A DNA stretch of 64,000 nucleotides, from contig OY969623.1 of NCBI GenBank assembly GCA_963701675.1, forward strand, positions 5,580,001 through 5,644,000, read 5' to 3'. The position numbers were made by a program, and so were the translations under genes. The DNA comes from G963701675 sp963701675 (GTDB lineage Bacteria; Planctomycetota; Planctomycetia; Gemmatales; Gemmataceae). Below are positions 8,146 through 16,968 of this stretch, piece after piece. The first letter of the stretch is position 1, and each line of letters starts with the position of its first letter. Under the pieces are notes generated by a model. The model had not been told where the DNA came from and made no database searches. It worked only from the letters and a program-made list of their open reading frames with translations.

Positions 8146-10164
8146 GTGTTGCTCGACTGGCTCGATCATCGCACCGGCTATCGCAAACTTGTCAGTGCAC
8201 TCCTCCTGGAACACATTCCCGGCGGCGCCAAGTGGCGCTACGTCTGGGGCAGTTGTCTCGTGTCGGTCTTTATCGTCCAACTCGTCACGGGCGTTTTGCT
8301 CATGACGTCGTACAGCCCCGGCGACAGCACCGCGTGGTCGAGTGTGTATTTCATCCAGTATGAAATGGACTTCGGTTGGCTCATCCGCGGCCTCCATCAC
8401 TTCGGCTCGCAAACGATGGTGGTCCTCCTCGGCATCCACATGCTGCAGGTGGTCATCGCCGGCGCCCATTTGCCGCCGCGCGAAATCAACTGGTGGCTTG
8501 GTCTTTTATTGATGGCCGCGGTGCTCGGGCTTAGTTTGACGGGTTATTTGTTGCCGTGGGACCAAAAAGGTTACTGGGCAACCCAGGTCGCCACCAACAT
8601 TGCCGGCAACCTACCGGGTGCCGGCTCATTCGTGCAGAAGATTGCGGTCGGCGGCCCCGCGTACGGCCATCAGACTTTGACTCGCTTCTACGCCTTGCAC
8701 ACTGCAATCCTTCCGCCGTTGGTCATCGTGCTCATCATTGCACATGTCGTCGTATTCCGCCGGCACGGTGTCACGCATCCTGCCCACGCTGCAGGTGAGG
8801 GTTATTTTTGGCCGGACCAGGCGTTTCGCGACATGCTGGTCAGTCTGATCATCGTCGGAGTCATGCTCGGCCTGGTGATCTACGGTCATGGGCACCGGTT
8901 GGAATCCGGTGATCAGAATGAGATGAAGATCGCCCAAGCCGGCAAAGAAGGCCGGGGGGCGAACCTGGATGCTCCCGCCGACCCGTCGCGCCCTTATCCA
9001 GCCCGGCCCGAGTGGTACTTTCTCTTTCTCTTCCAACTCTTGAAGTATTTCGAAGGCGAGCAGGAGATCATTGGCACTGTGGTGATTCCGAACGCCGTGC
9101 TGGCCGTGTTGTTCGTGCTGCCGCTCTTGGGCTACGGTCGCTTCAGGAAAATCGGGCATCTCATCGGTGTGGTGGTCGTCGTGGTGTTGTTCACGGGAGT
9201 CGCCGCACTCACCTATCGAGCCATCATGGACGACCGTGACCCCTACCCGGAACTAGACGCAGAAGGCGTGGCGAACCTGCCGCCGGCTGAGCGGGAGAAG
9301 GCGGATAAAGCCAAGAAGTTCCAGGAGGAATTGCGCGCCGCCGATGACCTGGGCCACCGGGCGATTCAGCTTGCATCACACGGTATTCCGGCCGAGGGCG
9401 CGGTTTACTTGCTTCGCCGGGATCCCCTCACGCAAGGCGTCCGCTTGTTCGAACGGCATTGTGCCGTCTGTCACACCTATGGAAACGAATTCAAGCTGGA
9501 GAAACCAACCGCGCCGGACCTGGAAGGATTCGGCACGACAGCCTGGATTCGCGGCTTGTTGCGTGATCCGGAAAGTCCAAAGTACTTTGTCGGCCGCACG
9601 AATCTTGCCACCATGACCAACTGGGTCAAACGAACGCGCGATAGTGAACGACGAAAAGGGAAAGAGAACGAGCTAAACGCAGACTTCGATACCATTGCCG
9701 CATGGCTCGGTTCGCATCCCGACAAGAACCCACCAGCGGACGAGGATCAGTCGACTTTTGCCAACGGATTTCGTGCGTTCACCACTCGTTGCGGCGAGTG
9801 CCACACTTATAAAGGTTCAGATCCGGGCGGCACACGCGGTCCCGACTTTACCGGCTACGGTAGCGCCGACTGGATGCGGCTAATGTTGATGGCGCCTGCC
9901 AGCGACTTGCGTTACGGGATCAACAACACCATGCCGGCCTTCCGAGACCTCGAAGGCCCCACGCGCTCACTGATCGAAGTCGAGCAGGACCAACGCACGG
10001 CACAGCTATTGAAAGAATTCCCGGACGGCGACGAAAAAGTGAAAGCCGCATGTCGGGTGGCGCCGCTGAGCGACATCGACCGCGAACTGATTATTCGCTG
10101 GGTGTTGAAGGATTATCGCGCCGTTTTCGGCGGCGAGCCGATCAGCGCCGCGCCCCAACACTGA
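8146..10164 (+). CDS. Cytochrome b fused to a dihaem cytochrome c
   Basis: A 672-residue fusion with a GTG start, a GCAGGA ribosome-binding site about 8 nt upstream and the Rieske gene just before. Residues 1-230 are a cytochrome b N-domain with two histidine-bearing helices (GLHHFGSQTM with IHMLQ; LHTAILPPL with IAHVVV) for the b haems. Residues 230-370 add the b6f/bc1 C-terminal helices, with PARPEWYFLF holding the PEWY quinol-site motif. The last 300 residues are soluble and carry two haem-c motifs, CAVCH (about 438) and CGECH (about 548). It passes electrons from quinol to the periplasm. The fusion replaces a separate cytochrome c1; no such gene is nearby. Confidence 0.92.
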   Translation: MLLDWLDHRTGYRKLVSALLLEHIPGGAKWRYVWGSCLVSVFIVQLVTGVLLMTSYSPGDSTAWSSVYFIQYEMDFGWLIRGLHHFGSQTMVVLLGIHMLQVVIAGAHLPPREINWWLGLLLMAAVLGLSLTGYLLPWDQKGYWATQVATNIAGNLPGAGSFVQKIAVGGPAYGHQTLTRFYALHTAILPPLVIVLIIAHVVVFRRHGVTHPAHAAGEGYFWPDQAFRDMLVSLIIVGVMLGLVIYGHGHRLESGDQNEMKIAQAGKEGRGANLDAPADPSRPYPARPEWYFLFLFQLLKYFEGEQEIIGTVVIPNAVLAVLFVLPLLGYGRFRKIGHLIGVVVVVVLFTGVAALTYRAIMDDRDPYPELDAEGVANLPPAEREKADKAKKFQEELRAADDLGHRAIQLASHGIPAEGAVYLLRRDPLTQGVRLFERHCAVCHTYGNEFKLEKPTAPDLEGFGTTAWIRGLLRDPESPKYFVGRTNLATMTNWVKRTRDSERRKGKENELNADFDTIAAWLGSHPDKNPPADEDQSTFANGFRAFTTRCGECHTYKGSDPGGTRGPDFTGYGSADWMRLMLMAPASDLRYGINNTMPAFRDLEGPTRSLIEVEQDQRTAQLLKEFPDGDEKVKAACRVAPLSDIDRELIIRWVLKDYRAVFGGEPISAAPQH

Positions 10165-10169
10165 CGGTT

Positions 10170-10412
10170 CTAGGGGGGATCAAACCCTCCTGCGCTCCAT
10201 GGATTGCAACGGCAGAGCCGCCAGACGCCCTTCCCGGTGCCCTTGAACGGTCCATGCTTCTCGACCGCCTGGACGAAATACTCACTACACGATGGATAGA
10301 AACGACACACGGACGGCATCACCGGGCGGAGAATTGTCTGGTACAAACGAACGAGCATCACGAGCGTGTGAACGCTGAAACGGCGTAATCCATTGACAAC
10401 TTCGGTCATCAT
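10170..10412 (-). CDS. yidD: Membrane protein insertion efficiency factor YidD
   Basis: An 80-residue YidD protein. It shows the family core LVRLYQTILRP, CRFYPSCSEY and the C-terminal CRCNPWSAGG-DP with the conserved cysteines. It is a small cytoplasmic-face membrane protein that helps YidC insert proteins. Its start overlaps the rnpA stop by 4 bp, the classic rnpA-yidD coupling. Its 3' end lies 6 bp from the convergent cytochrome gene, leaving no room for a separate terminator. Confidence 0.93.
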   Translation of the reverse strand: MMTEVVNGLRRFSVHTLVMLVRLYQTILRPVMPSVCRFYPSCSEYFVQAVEKHGPFKGTGKGVWRLCRCNPWSAGGFDPP

Positions 10413-10771
10413 GGTGCGTGGCGTTCGGAGAGTCTTTTCGCTAACTGCCCCGTCAATAGAGCCAACGTTTGTTTGAGTTCCTCAAGGCTCGGCGTCTCCG
10501 GCATCCGTGGTATCAAAACCAGATCCAATCCCGTGGGCAAGTCGGCCTTTAAGAGTCGAAAGGCCTCGCGGTAGAGTCGCCGAAGTCGATTGCGGTGCGT
10601 GGCCGGGCCGACTTTTCGCGACACGGACAAGCCGATTCGGGAATAAAGCAAATCGTTCTTACAGGCATAAATCAAAAGGAATTGGTTGCTTGCAGAACAA
10701 CGATCTTGATAGACGCGGCGAAAATCGGACGGCCGGCGCAAATGCTCGTGCGGTCGAAAGGTGTTCGGCAT
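10409..10771 (-). CDS. rnpA: Ribonuclease P protein component
   Basis: RnpA binds RNase P RNA and helps process tRNA 5' ends. The core RRPSDFRRVY, then GLSVSRKVG and HRNRLRRLYREAFR, is the RNR signature helix that contacts RNA. ATG 10771 (MPNTFRPHEHL) is chosen because it gives the usual N-terminus and about 120 residues. The longer reading to 10837 would run into the upstream J-domain gene. No rpmH precedes it, although rpmH-rnpA is the usual order; a J-domain gene lies 16 bp upstream instead. Confidence 0.9.
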   Translation of the reverse strand: MPNTFRPHEHLRRPSDFRRVYQDRCSASNQFLLIYACKNDLLYSRIGLSVSRKVGPATHRNRLRRLYREAFRLLKADLPTGLDLVLIPRMPETPSLEELKQTLALLTGQLAKRLSERHAP

Positions 10772-10787
10772 GGCGGAGGCCGTCAAT

Positions 10788-11711
10788 CTAGCTCCACGCA
10801 AGCCCGTTGCGTGGGTTTTGAGAATTGATTTGTCCAAACTCCTCGATCAATTGCCGGCTGCGTTCGTCGATGGAATTCGGAACGACGACCTTAATCTCGA
10901 TGTATTGGTCGCCGCCTTTGATGCCTTTACCGCGCAGCCGCAGACGTGCGCCGCCCGAGGTTCCTGGCGGCACCTTGACCGCGAGCCGGCTGCCGTCGAG
11001 CGTCGGCACCTCCAGTCGAGTGCCGAGAATCGCTTCGCTTACCGAAAGCGGCGCTTCCAAAACGATGTCGTTCTTCTCACGCCGGAAAAAAGGATGCGGT
11101 TGAATCCGAAGAATCAAGCGCAAGTCCGCATTTCCGGGCCCTTGGCCTTGAAGTCGAAGCGACTGACCGTCGTCAACTCCGGCCGGAACTTTGACGGCAA
11201 GCTCCCGGTCGCCGACGTTCAGGTTGATCGTCCCGCCGTTGGCTGCGATTAGAAACGGGATCGAAACTTCGGATTGGACTTCCGGCGGCGGCTCCGGACG
11301 TTTTGCACGTCGGCCACGACCCGCTCGACCGAAGATGTCGCCGAAACCCCCGCCGCCCCCGCTTCCACCGCCGAAGAACTGCCCGAAAATCTCAGCGGCC
11401 TCTTCCGGGTCCATCTGCCGCGCGCCGCCTGGGCCGCCACCCCAGCGGAAGGTGGTCCCTCCCGGTCCACCCGCTCCTCCATATCCGCCGTCAGGGCCGG
11501 CGAAGCCAAAATTGTCGAACTGGGAGCGCTTTTGCTTGTCGCCTAGAACGTCGTAGGCGTCCTGAATTTCCTTGAATTTCGTTTCGGCTTGCTTGTCGCC
11601 GGGATTGCGGTCGGGGTGATACTGTCGAGCAAGCTTGCGATAGGCTTTCTTGATGTCCTCGTCCGAAGCGTCGCGCTTCACGCCGAGGGTTTCATAATAG
11701 TCGCGGGGCAT
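10788..11711 (-). CDS. J-domain protein, CbpA-type (DnaJ without zinc finger)
   Basis: A 307-residue co-chaperone. The J-domain occupies residues 1-70, with the HPD motif at 32-34 (QYHPDRNPGDK) that stimulates DnaK. A Gly/Phe-rich linker (about 75-135, many GG and GGG runs) follows, then the two beta-barrel substrate-binding domains. The CxxCxGxG zinc repeats of true DnaJ are absent, so it is type II, CbpA-like. It probably acts with a DnaK encoded elsewhere. It is the first gene of a group with rnpA and yidD. Confidence 0.9.
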   Translation of the reverse strand: MPRDYYETLGVKRDASDEDIKKAYRKLARQYHPDRNPGDKQAETKFKEIQDAYDVLGDKQKRSQFDNFGFAGPDGGYGGAGGPGGTTFRWGGGPGGARQMDPEEAAEIFGQFFGGGSGGGGGFGDIFGRAGRGRRAKRPEPPPEVQSEVSIPFLIAANGGTINLNVGDRELAVKVPAGVDDGQSLRLQGQGPGNADLRLILRIQPHPFFRREKNDIVLEAPLSVSEAILGTRLEVPTLDGSRLAVKVPPGTSGGARLRLRGKGIKGGDQYIEIKVVVPNSIDERSRQLIEEFGQINSQNPRNGLAWS

Positions 11712-11793
11712 GGTGATGCATAACCGAGTTCGATAAACGAATCCTTCGGTGCATCGTATCCAAAATCAGGCGGGTGTGCTAGATTCAGCGTCC

Positions 11794-11843
11794 GTTTAGC
11801 CGCGGTTCGTAGAACCGCGCGGTTCTGCGAACCGCGGCTAAAC
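11794..11843. repeat. 50-bp near-perfect palindrome overlapping a stop codon
   Basis: Two 25-bp arms with no loop and a single mismatch. The outer ends read GTTTAGCCGCGGTTCG and its complement. It overlaps the last codons of the LTxxQ gene, whose TAG stop lies inside the right arm. It also lies between that gene and the J-domain gene, where it could end transcription or stabilise mRNA. It shares the TTAGCCGCG terminus with the REP units around the RAYT gene at 35.5 kb but differs inside. Confidence 0.85.
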
Positions 11844-12548
11844 GTGGTGCTTACGGGTCTTACGGATCGCGGCGTTCGCCGCCCGGGCGGCGCTCCGTGC
11901 GGGCGCCGGGCGGGGAATTTCGCCCTTGAACGGTTCGCCGAGCATTTCCTTCCATTTGCCCTTCTGTTCGGTGGTCAGGACGGTGAGCATTTTCTCGTCG
12001 ACCGATTTGTTGAAGTCCATCAGTTTTTGCCGACTGTCGCCTCCCGCATCGTTGGCCCCGCGGTTGCCGACGATTTCCTGGCGCTTCGCCCGAGCCTCGT
12101 CCTGGATTTCCTTGACCTTCTTGGTTTGTTCGTCGGTGAAGTTCAGCGCCTTTGCGGTCGCTTCATCGGTGAAGGCGCGGGTTTGTTTCTGTTGGAGGCG
12201 AATTTGGGCAAACCGTTTGGCTTGCTCCGGATTCAAGATGTCCGTCGCCGCCTTCTCGCCTTCCTGATTCATTTGGCGTCGCTTCTGAAGTTGCTCTTCT
12301 CGCTCCAAAGTTCGGATATCGCGCATCGCTTCGCGCTGTTTGGTTGAGATGGTAGTGACCTTGGCGATCTGGTCGTCGGTCATCTTCAGTTCTTTTTGAA
12401 CGTCCTTGGCCGAGAGCACATTCAGGGCGGATGCGCCGTCGGCATCGAAGCCCGGCCGTTGCGACCGTTGGCGTTCCTGTGCCCAACTCGGGGCTGCAAA
12501 AAATGCTAATGCAACCGCCATTGCTATCGCCTGTCCAAATCGATTCAT
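11838..12548 (-). CDS. Secreted LTxxQ/Spy-like helical protein
   Basis: From ATG 12548 (AGGGAGA 6 nt upstream) the protein is 236 residues with a clear signal peptide ending near PSWAQ. The longer reading to 12710 has no support. The mature part is charged and helical with four repeated motifs: MTDDQIAKV, LNPEQAKRF, FTDEQTKKV and LTTEQKGKW. This is the LTxxQ pattern of Spy/CpxP periplasmic proteins, which bind unfolded protein or tune envelope-stress sensors. The same four motifs appear in the same order in the C-terminal half of the kinase three genes upstream. The C-terminus is Arg/Ala-rich. The tail and stop lie in a palindrome. Confidence 0.8.
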   Translation of the reverse strand: MNRFGQAIAMAVALAFFAAPSWAQERQRSQRPGFDADGASALNVLSAKDVQKELKMTDDQIAKVTTISTKQREAMRDIRTLEREEQLQKRRQMNQEGEKAATDILNPEQAKRFAQIRLQQKQTRAFTDEATAKALNFTDEQTKKVKEIQDEARAKRQEIVGNRGANDAGGDSRQKLMDFNKSVDEKMLTVLTTEQKGKWKEMLGEPFKGEIPRPAPARSAARAANAAIRKTRKHHV

Positions 12549-12612
12549 ACGGATCTCCCTTAATGCGAGAAAACTCAGAATCTCAACTCCGCGGCACGTT
12601 GCCGCCAGGACT

Positions 12613-13838
12613 CTATTTTCCAGTAGGTTTGGGCGCACTAGGTGGGGCGTCCTTGCGTTCGCCGTCATTGCCGCCGGGTCGCCCCCCAGGCCGGCGTCCG
12701 CCGTTGTCACGGTCGCCGCCTCCGGGTCGCACCATCATGCGGCGCTCTCCGCCGCCGCCCTCTCCCCAGCGCGGCCAATTACGACGTTCGCCGCCTTCAT
12801 CGCCGCCACGGCGAAAGTTGCGACGATCGCCGCCATTGCCGTTGTTTCCATTGTTTCCATTGCCGTTTCCGACCATGCCGTTGTTTCCCGGTGGCACAGC
12901 GGCGCCACGAACCACGGCGTCATTTCTTGCCGGGGCGGCGTAATTCAATCCGTTGGCGCCACGAGTTTGGTGCCGGATCACCTCATCCACCGTCAGGAAA
13001 CCGTCGTTGTTGCGGTCCATGCGCACGAAATCGTCCAGCGACTTTTTCTTGTCCATCCGCCATTCGCGTAACGACACCTGTGCGTCTTCATTGTCATCGC
13101 GGTCGTTAAACCAAGAAGGCAAGTCGCGCGGGAGGTTCTGGTGGTTATAGACCAGCGGTTTTCGGTCGCGCGATAGGTTGCCCATCGATCCGGGATCATG
13201 CCCGGTGTTCGACCAGGGTGTGGCAATTCCGTCCTCGTCGCGTTCCGTCAGTCGTTGTTGAATCAACGCGACATGGAACTCGCGATATTCGCTCAGATTA
13301 ATCATGCCGTTTTCGTCGTGGTCCCACGTGTCGATAGTGTCCCGCAGTTCGTCGCGCATTTCGTTGAAATCAAGAACGCCGTCGTGATTCGCATCGGCTT
13401 TGTTGAAAGCGTCATCGCCCCAATTCGCGAAATTCGAGGGATTAGCAAAACTCCGCGCGGCGTTGTTTCGCATGATTTCCGTGCGGTTGGCTGTTGTCGC
13501 ACCCGGCGTCGGCGGAGTGGCGGCTCGGGTTTTTTTGCCGCTTCCCTCTTCTTTATTCTGTGAAAGCGAGCGGAACTGCTGGAGCGTGATCCGCCCGTCC
13601 GTGACGTTCAGCTTCTTGGCGACGAAATCGAAAAGCCCTTGCATTTGGGGATCTAACTCGGATCGAACGATGAAATCCTTGCCTTTCGACATACCACGGA
13701 AGAACTCTTCCGGATCACGCGACCCGAATGAACCGCTGCCGCCGGCGCGAGGGCCTTGGCGCGGTCTTGTGCTGCGGCCGGATTCGCGAACAAGGTCGCA
13801 GCCACCAAACCAATCACCAACCCATGAATCGTTCGCAT
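12613..13838 (-). CDS. Secreted EF-hand calcium-binding protein (frameshift after the signal peptide)
   Basis: The ATG at 13838 starts a signal peptide (MRTIHGLVIGLVAATLFANP, cleavage near AAAQ). The frame is lost at about 13749-13755. The mature part continues in the next frame as FGSRDPEEFFRG and runs to 12613. One base missing from the ccc run would restore it. The mature protein has four EF-hand-like loops: DANHDGVLDF, DHDENGMINL, DRDDNEDAQVSL and DRNNDGFLTV. A Gly/Asn/Arg-rich tail of about 90 residues follows. Canonical loops bind calcium through the D-x-D/N-x-D-G pattern; the third is weaker. It sits between the kinase gene (33 bp) and the LTxxQ gene on the same strand, so it is probably part of one envelope-sensing unit. 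Confidence 0.75.
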
Positions 13839-13871
13839 GAACGTTTCTCCTGTCGGTCTACCGGCGGATTC

Positions 13872-16205
13872 CTAACGAACTTTGCGTCCTTGGAAATCTA
13901 TTCCTTCCGGCGGACCAAAGCGGATCTCATCTCGTACAGGCACGCCAATCATCGTCGTCCACTTCGCCCGCTGCTCGTCGTTCAGCTCGGCGAGTATTCT
14001 GTCGATCGAACGTTTGCGAGGCTCGTCGGACCGTCGTCGTCCCCATCCCTCGCGAAGAATCCCGTCGACTCGTTCGCGCTGTTCCGCCGTGATGCCCAAC
14101 GTCTCGATGACTTCTTTATCTCGAAACGCTTTGGACCCACGAACCTGGAGACTGATCTCTTTGAGGCGAGCTGATTGTTCCGGCCTCAATATGCCGGAAA
14201 CGCGTTTCCGGTTTTCCTGAGCCAGCTTTTCCAGTTCACGGGTTCGGTCTTCAGGCGTCAACGGCGGCAACTCACGGAGGTGACGACGTTGTTCCACCAG
14301 GACCTTGGAAAGCTCACTAATCTGTTTTTGTTGCTCCTCACTTATCGCCAATTCTTCCTTCACGACCGGGTGTGAAAGCAAAGTCAACTGGCTGCAACCC
14401 TGAAGGCTGAAAAGCTGTTGTTCACTCAGCAGCAGCCGGCGCTGATACTCCACTGCCGACGGATTCGTGCGCAGAAGCTGCTCGTTCATTTGTCGGGCGC
14501 GTTCGGCAGACGCGATGGCAGCCGACTTATTGCCGAACTCCTCGAGAATCTTGGCAATCCGTGAATGACTCTCGGCAAGCTCGGCCTGCAACTTCGGATC
14601 GTCTTCATGGTCGTTGATAAAGCTTTCATAATAGGCAAGCGCCTCTTCCATCATACGGCGGCGCACGTCTTGCAACGCTGCCGTATCCGGGAGTTCTTCG
14701 CCGGTGTGCGCAATGAAATCAACCAGACGACGAGCCTGTTGAAACCGCAACTCGGCGCGGTCGCGTTGTTCCTTGGCTTCCTGAGCCTCGTGTTGTTCGT
14801 TCTCGTAAGCCTTCTTTGTCTTTGCTTCTTCTTGAGCGAGACGCACACTGAAAGCAACGGAGCCGGCCGTTACGATAACCAGCAAAACCGCTGCCGAGGC
14901 GACAAGAGGCCGATGCCGCCGAGCCCATTTCGTCGTTTTGTCGAGGAGCGACGGGCGCTTCGCGAGCACGGGCTTATCGTCGAGAAAGCGTTGAAGGTCG
15001 TCAGCCATTTCCTGTGCCGTCGTGTACCGCTCCGCGGGTAGCTTCGCGGTCGCCTTGATGACGATGGTTTCCAATTCGACGGGAATGTTCTTGTCGATCC
15101 GGCGAGGCGGCTTCGGATCGTCCATCGTGATTTGATGCAACAGTTCTTGTCGGTCCGAGCCAGTAAACGCGGGCTGCAGCGTGAGCAATTCGTAGAGCGT
15201 GACGCCGAGGGAATAAATGTCGGTGCGGTGATCGACCAGGCCGCGCTTGGCCATCGCCTGCTCCGGACTCATATAGCGGAGCGTGCCGAGGATTTCCCCG
15301 GTCATGGTCAGGCCCATGTCACTCTGGAATAGGGCCAGGCCAAAGTCGGTAATCCACAGATTACCGTTGACATCGACCAACAGGTTGGCGGGCTTGATGT
15401 CTCGGTGAACGACGCCCAAGCTGTGAGCGTGTTCGAGTGCCTGGGCAGTTCGAAGTGCAACTTCCGCAGCAGCGCGATAGAAATGGCGGTTTCGGGCGGT
15501 GCGCACGGTGGTTAGTGCGGCGATCGGGTGTGTAGGAATTTCGGCCGCGGGCGCCTCGGGGGAGGCGGGCTGGGGGGTGTAGGGGCCGGTTTGATCCCCC
15601 GCGGCCGAAACTTGGTCTCTGGTTGCGGATGGCGTCGAGCTCCGAAGCCGAAGTTCCGCAATCATCGCGGCAAGGCTTTGGCCATCGATCAACTGCATCG
15701 CGTAATAGTGAACGCCACGCTCACACCCAACGGCATGGACCGGTACGATGTTCGTGTGATGCAACAGCGCCGACGCCTGGGCCTCGTGTTTGAAGCGTTG
15801 TAGTTGTTTCGGGTCGAGTGCCGCCGCGAACGGCAACACCTTGAGCGCCACCGGACGGTTGAGCGAGATTTGGACGGCTTCGTAAACGATACCCATGCCG
15901 CCGCGGCCGATTTCCCGAAGGAGTTGGAAATCGCCTAGTCGGCCTAAGGGTCTATCAGCGGACGAAGGCAGAACACTGAACGGCGAGCCGGTGCCGCTTC
16001 GGACCGCGTCGCGAATCGGCGCCGTCAGGCGCTCCACCTTGTCCCGGCTATCGATAAACTCGGAAAGTTCCGCGGCGAACTCGGGATGGCGTGACAACAG
16101 TTCCGACCGATCCGGTCGTCCACCGGCTTCGACGGCTTCCACGTAGCCGAGTAGAATCTCGTTCAACTGCTCGTCACGATCCAGGTGTCCTGCCTGCACG
16201 GCCAT
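13872..16205 (-). CDS. Membrane Ser/Thr protein kinase with an LTxxQ-like extracytoplasmic tail
   Basis: A 777-residue kinase. Residues 1-70 are a planctomycete leader (LLSRHPEFAAELSEF). The kinase domain follows with EIGRGGMGIVYEA (P-loop), VALKVLP (Lys), VHRDIKPANLL (catalytic loop), ITDFGLA (DFG) and MSPEQAM. One span (LVASAAVLLVIVTAG, about 435-450) leads outside to a coiled-coil region and then four motifs, ISEEQQKQI, LRPEQSARL, ITAEQRERV and LNDEQRAKW. These match the order in the secreted protein at 11838-12548. The catalytic residues are intact, so it should be active. The sigma-factor gene lies 3 bp upstream, suggesting the sigma factor is its partner or target (inference). Confidence 0.88.
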   Translation of the reverse strand: MAVQAGHLDRDEQLNEILLGYVEAVEAGGRPDRSELLSRHPEFAAELSEFIDSRDKVERLTAPIRDAVRSGTGSPFSVLPSSADRPLGRLGDFQLLREIGRGGMGIVYEAVQISLNRPVALKVLPFAAALDPKQLQRFKHEAQASALLHHTNIVPVHAVGCERGVHYYAMQLIDGQSLAAMIAELRLRSSTPSATRDQVSAAGDQTGPYTPQPASPEAPAAEIPTHPIAALTTVRTARNRHFYRAAAEVALRTAQALEHAHSLGVVHRDIKPANLLVDVNGNLWITDFGLALFQSDMGLTMTGEILGTLRYMSPEQAMAKRGLVDHRTDIYSLGVTLYELLTLQPAFTGSDRQELLHQITMDDPKPPRRIDKNIPVELETIVIKATAKLPAERYTTAQEMADDLQRFLDDKPVLAKRPSLLDKTTKWARRHRPLVASAAVLLVIVTAGSVAFSVRLAQEEAKTKKAYENEQHEAQEAKEQRDRAELRFQQARRLVDFIAHTGEELPDTAALQDVRRRMMEEALAYYESFINDHEDDPKLQAELAESHSRIAKILEEFGNKSAAIASAERARQMNEQLLRTNPSAVEYQRRLLLSEQQLFSLQGCSQLTLLSHPVVKEELAISEEQQKQISELSKVLVEQRRHLRELPPLTPEDRTRELEKLAQENRKRVSGILRPEQSARLKEISLQVRGSKAFRDKEVIETLGITAEQRERVDGILREGWGRRRSDEPRKRSIDRILAELNDEQRAKWTTMIGVPVRDEIRFGPPEGIDFQGRKVR

Positions 16206-16208
16206 CCG

Positions 16209-16781
16209 TTATTCCTCGTCACTGACGTTGAGCTGATGTCGCAGTGCTTTCAAGCCACGAAATAATAAACCCACGATGGCAGCCCGAGTTCTTCCCATTT
16301 GTTCGCCGACCTCGGCCACGGTCAGACCTTTCAGGTGATGCAACTCGACCGCACGGCGTTGATCCTCGGGCAATGCCGCCAACGCGGTTGCTAGATCGAA
16401 AAGCTGCTCGTGCCGCATCGCCCGTTGACTCGGCGACGATTGATCTGCCTGGAGGCATGCTTCGAGCCGGGCCGAGGAGTCGTTGAGCCGTGCTTCCAGT
16501 GAGCGTTCTTTCGCAATGTCACGAGCATCGGCGCCGAACCGTCGAGCGGCCTCCGCAAGGTTGTTGGTCAAAATCGTTCGCAGCCAGCCGGCCAATTCCG
16601 CATCTGATCGGCCACGAAACTGGTCCATCTTCTCATGAGCTTTAAGGAGCGTTTGTTGCACGACGTCCGACGCATCAAGCTTTCCTTGCAAACGCGGATC
16701 CAACTGAAGTCGGGCAAGCAGCCTCAAGTAGTCCCGGCAACGCTCCAGGGTCAAGCTGCCCGTTTCGCGCTTTTGGGGCAT
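16209..16781 (-). CDS. ECF-type RNA polymerase sigma factor
   Basis: A 190-residue sigma-70 family protein of the planctomycete ECF type. Region 2 includes DASDVVQQTLLKAHEK and AWL-like GWLRTILTNNL. Region 4 has LPEDQRRAVELHHLKGLTV with a helix-turn-helix, VAEVGEQMGRTRAAIVGLLF. No anti-sigma gene follows. Instead the gene is 3 bp from a Ser/Thr kinase gene, an arrangement that is common in this phylum and points to control by phosphorylation (inference). It is probably the first gene of a four-gene unit ending with the secreted LTxxQ protein. Confidence 0.88.
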   Translation of the reverse strand: MPQKRETGSLTLERCRDYLRLLARLQLDPRLQGKLDASDVVQQTLLKAHEKMDQFRGRSDAELAGWLRTILTNNLAEAARRFGADARDIAKERSLEARLNDSSARLEACLQADQSSPSQRAMRHEQLFDLATALAALPEDQRRAVELHHLKGLTVAEVGEQMGRTRAAIVGLLFRGLKALRHQLNVSDEE

Positions 16782-16810
16782 GGCCCGACCCTCCTCTCAT
16801 AAAGATGGAA

Positions 16811-16835
16811 TTCCCGCGCAAACGCAGCGCGGGAA
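16811..16835. repeat. Stem-loop upstream of the sigma-factor gene
   Basis: Nine-bp arms TTCCCGCGC and GCGCGGGAA around a 7-nt loop, about 30 bp upstream of the sigma-factor start. It could lie in the 5' leader or be a small REP-like palindrome. There is no T-run on either side, so it is not a convincing terminator. Confidence 0.6.
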
Positions 16836-16968
16836 CGAAATTCCAGCGAGAAACACGACTATTTCAAATTGTAAAATGCCTGACGAAGGTGGGATGCGTG
16901 CAAAACTCTCGATGCCTGTGTTGGAACCACCAAAACTCAGTATCCTGCTGGTCTGGACGGCATGATCG

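Noticed and set aside
7612..8469. Open frame of 285 residues antisense to the Rieske and cytochrome b genes
   Set aside because: Both sense genes are certain. The antisense translation is His/Arg-rich and has no recognisable domain.
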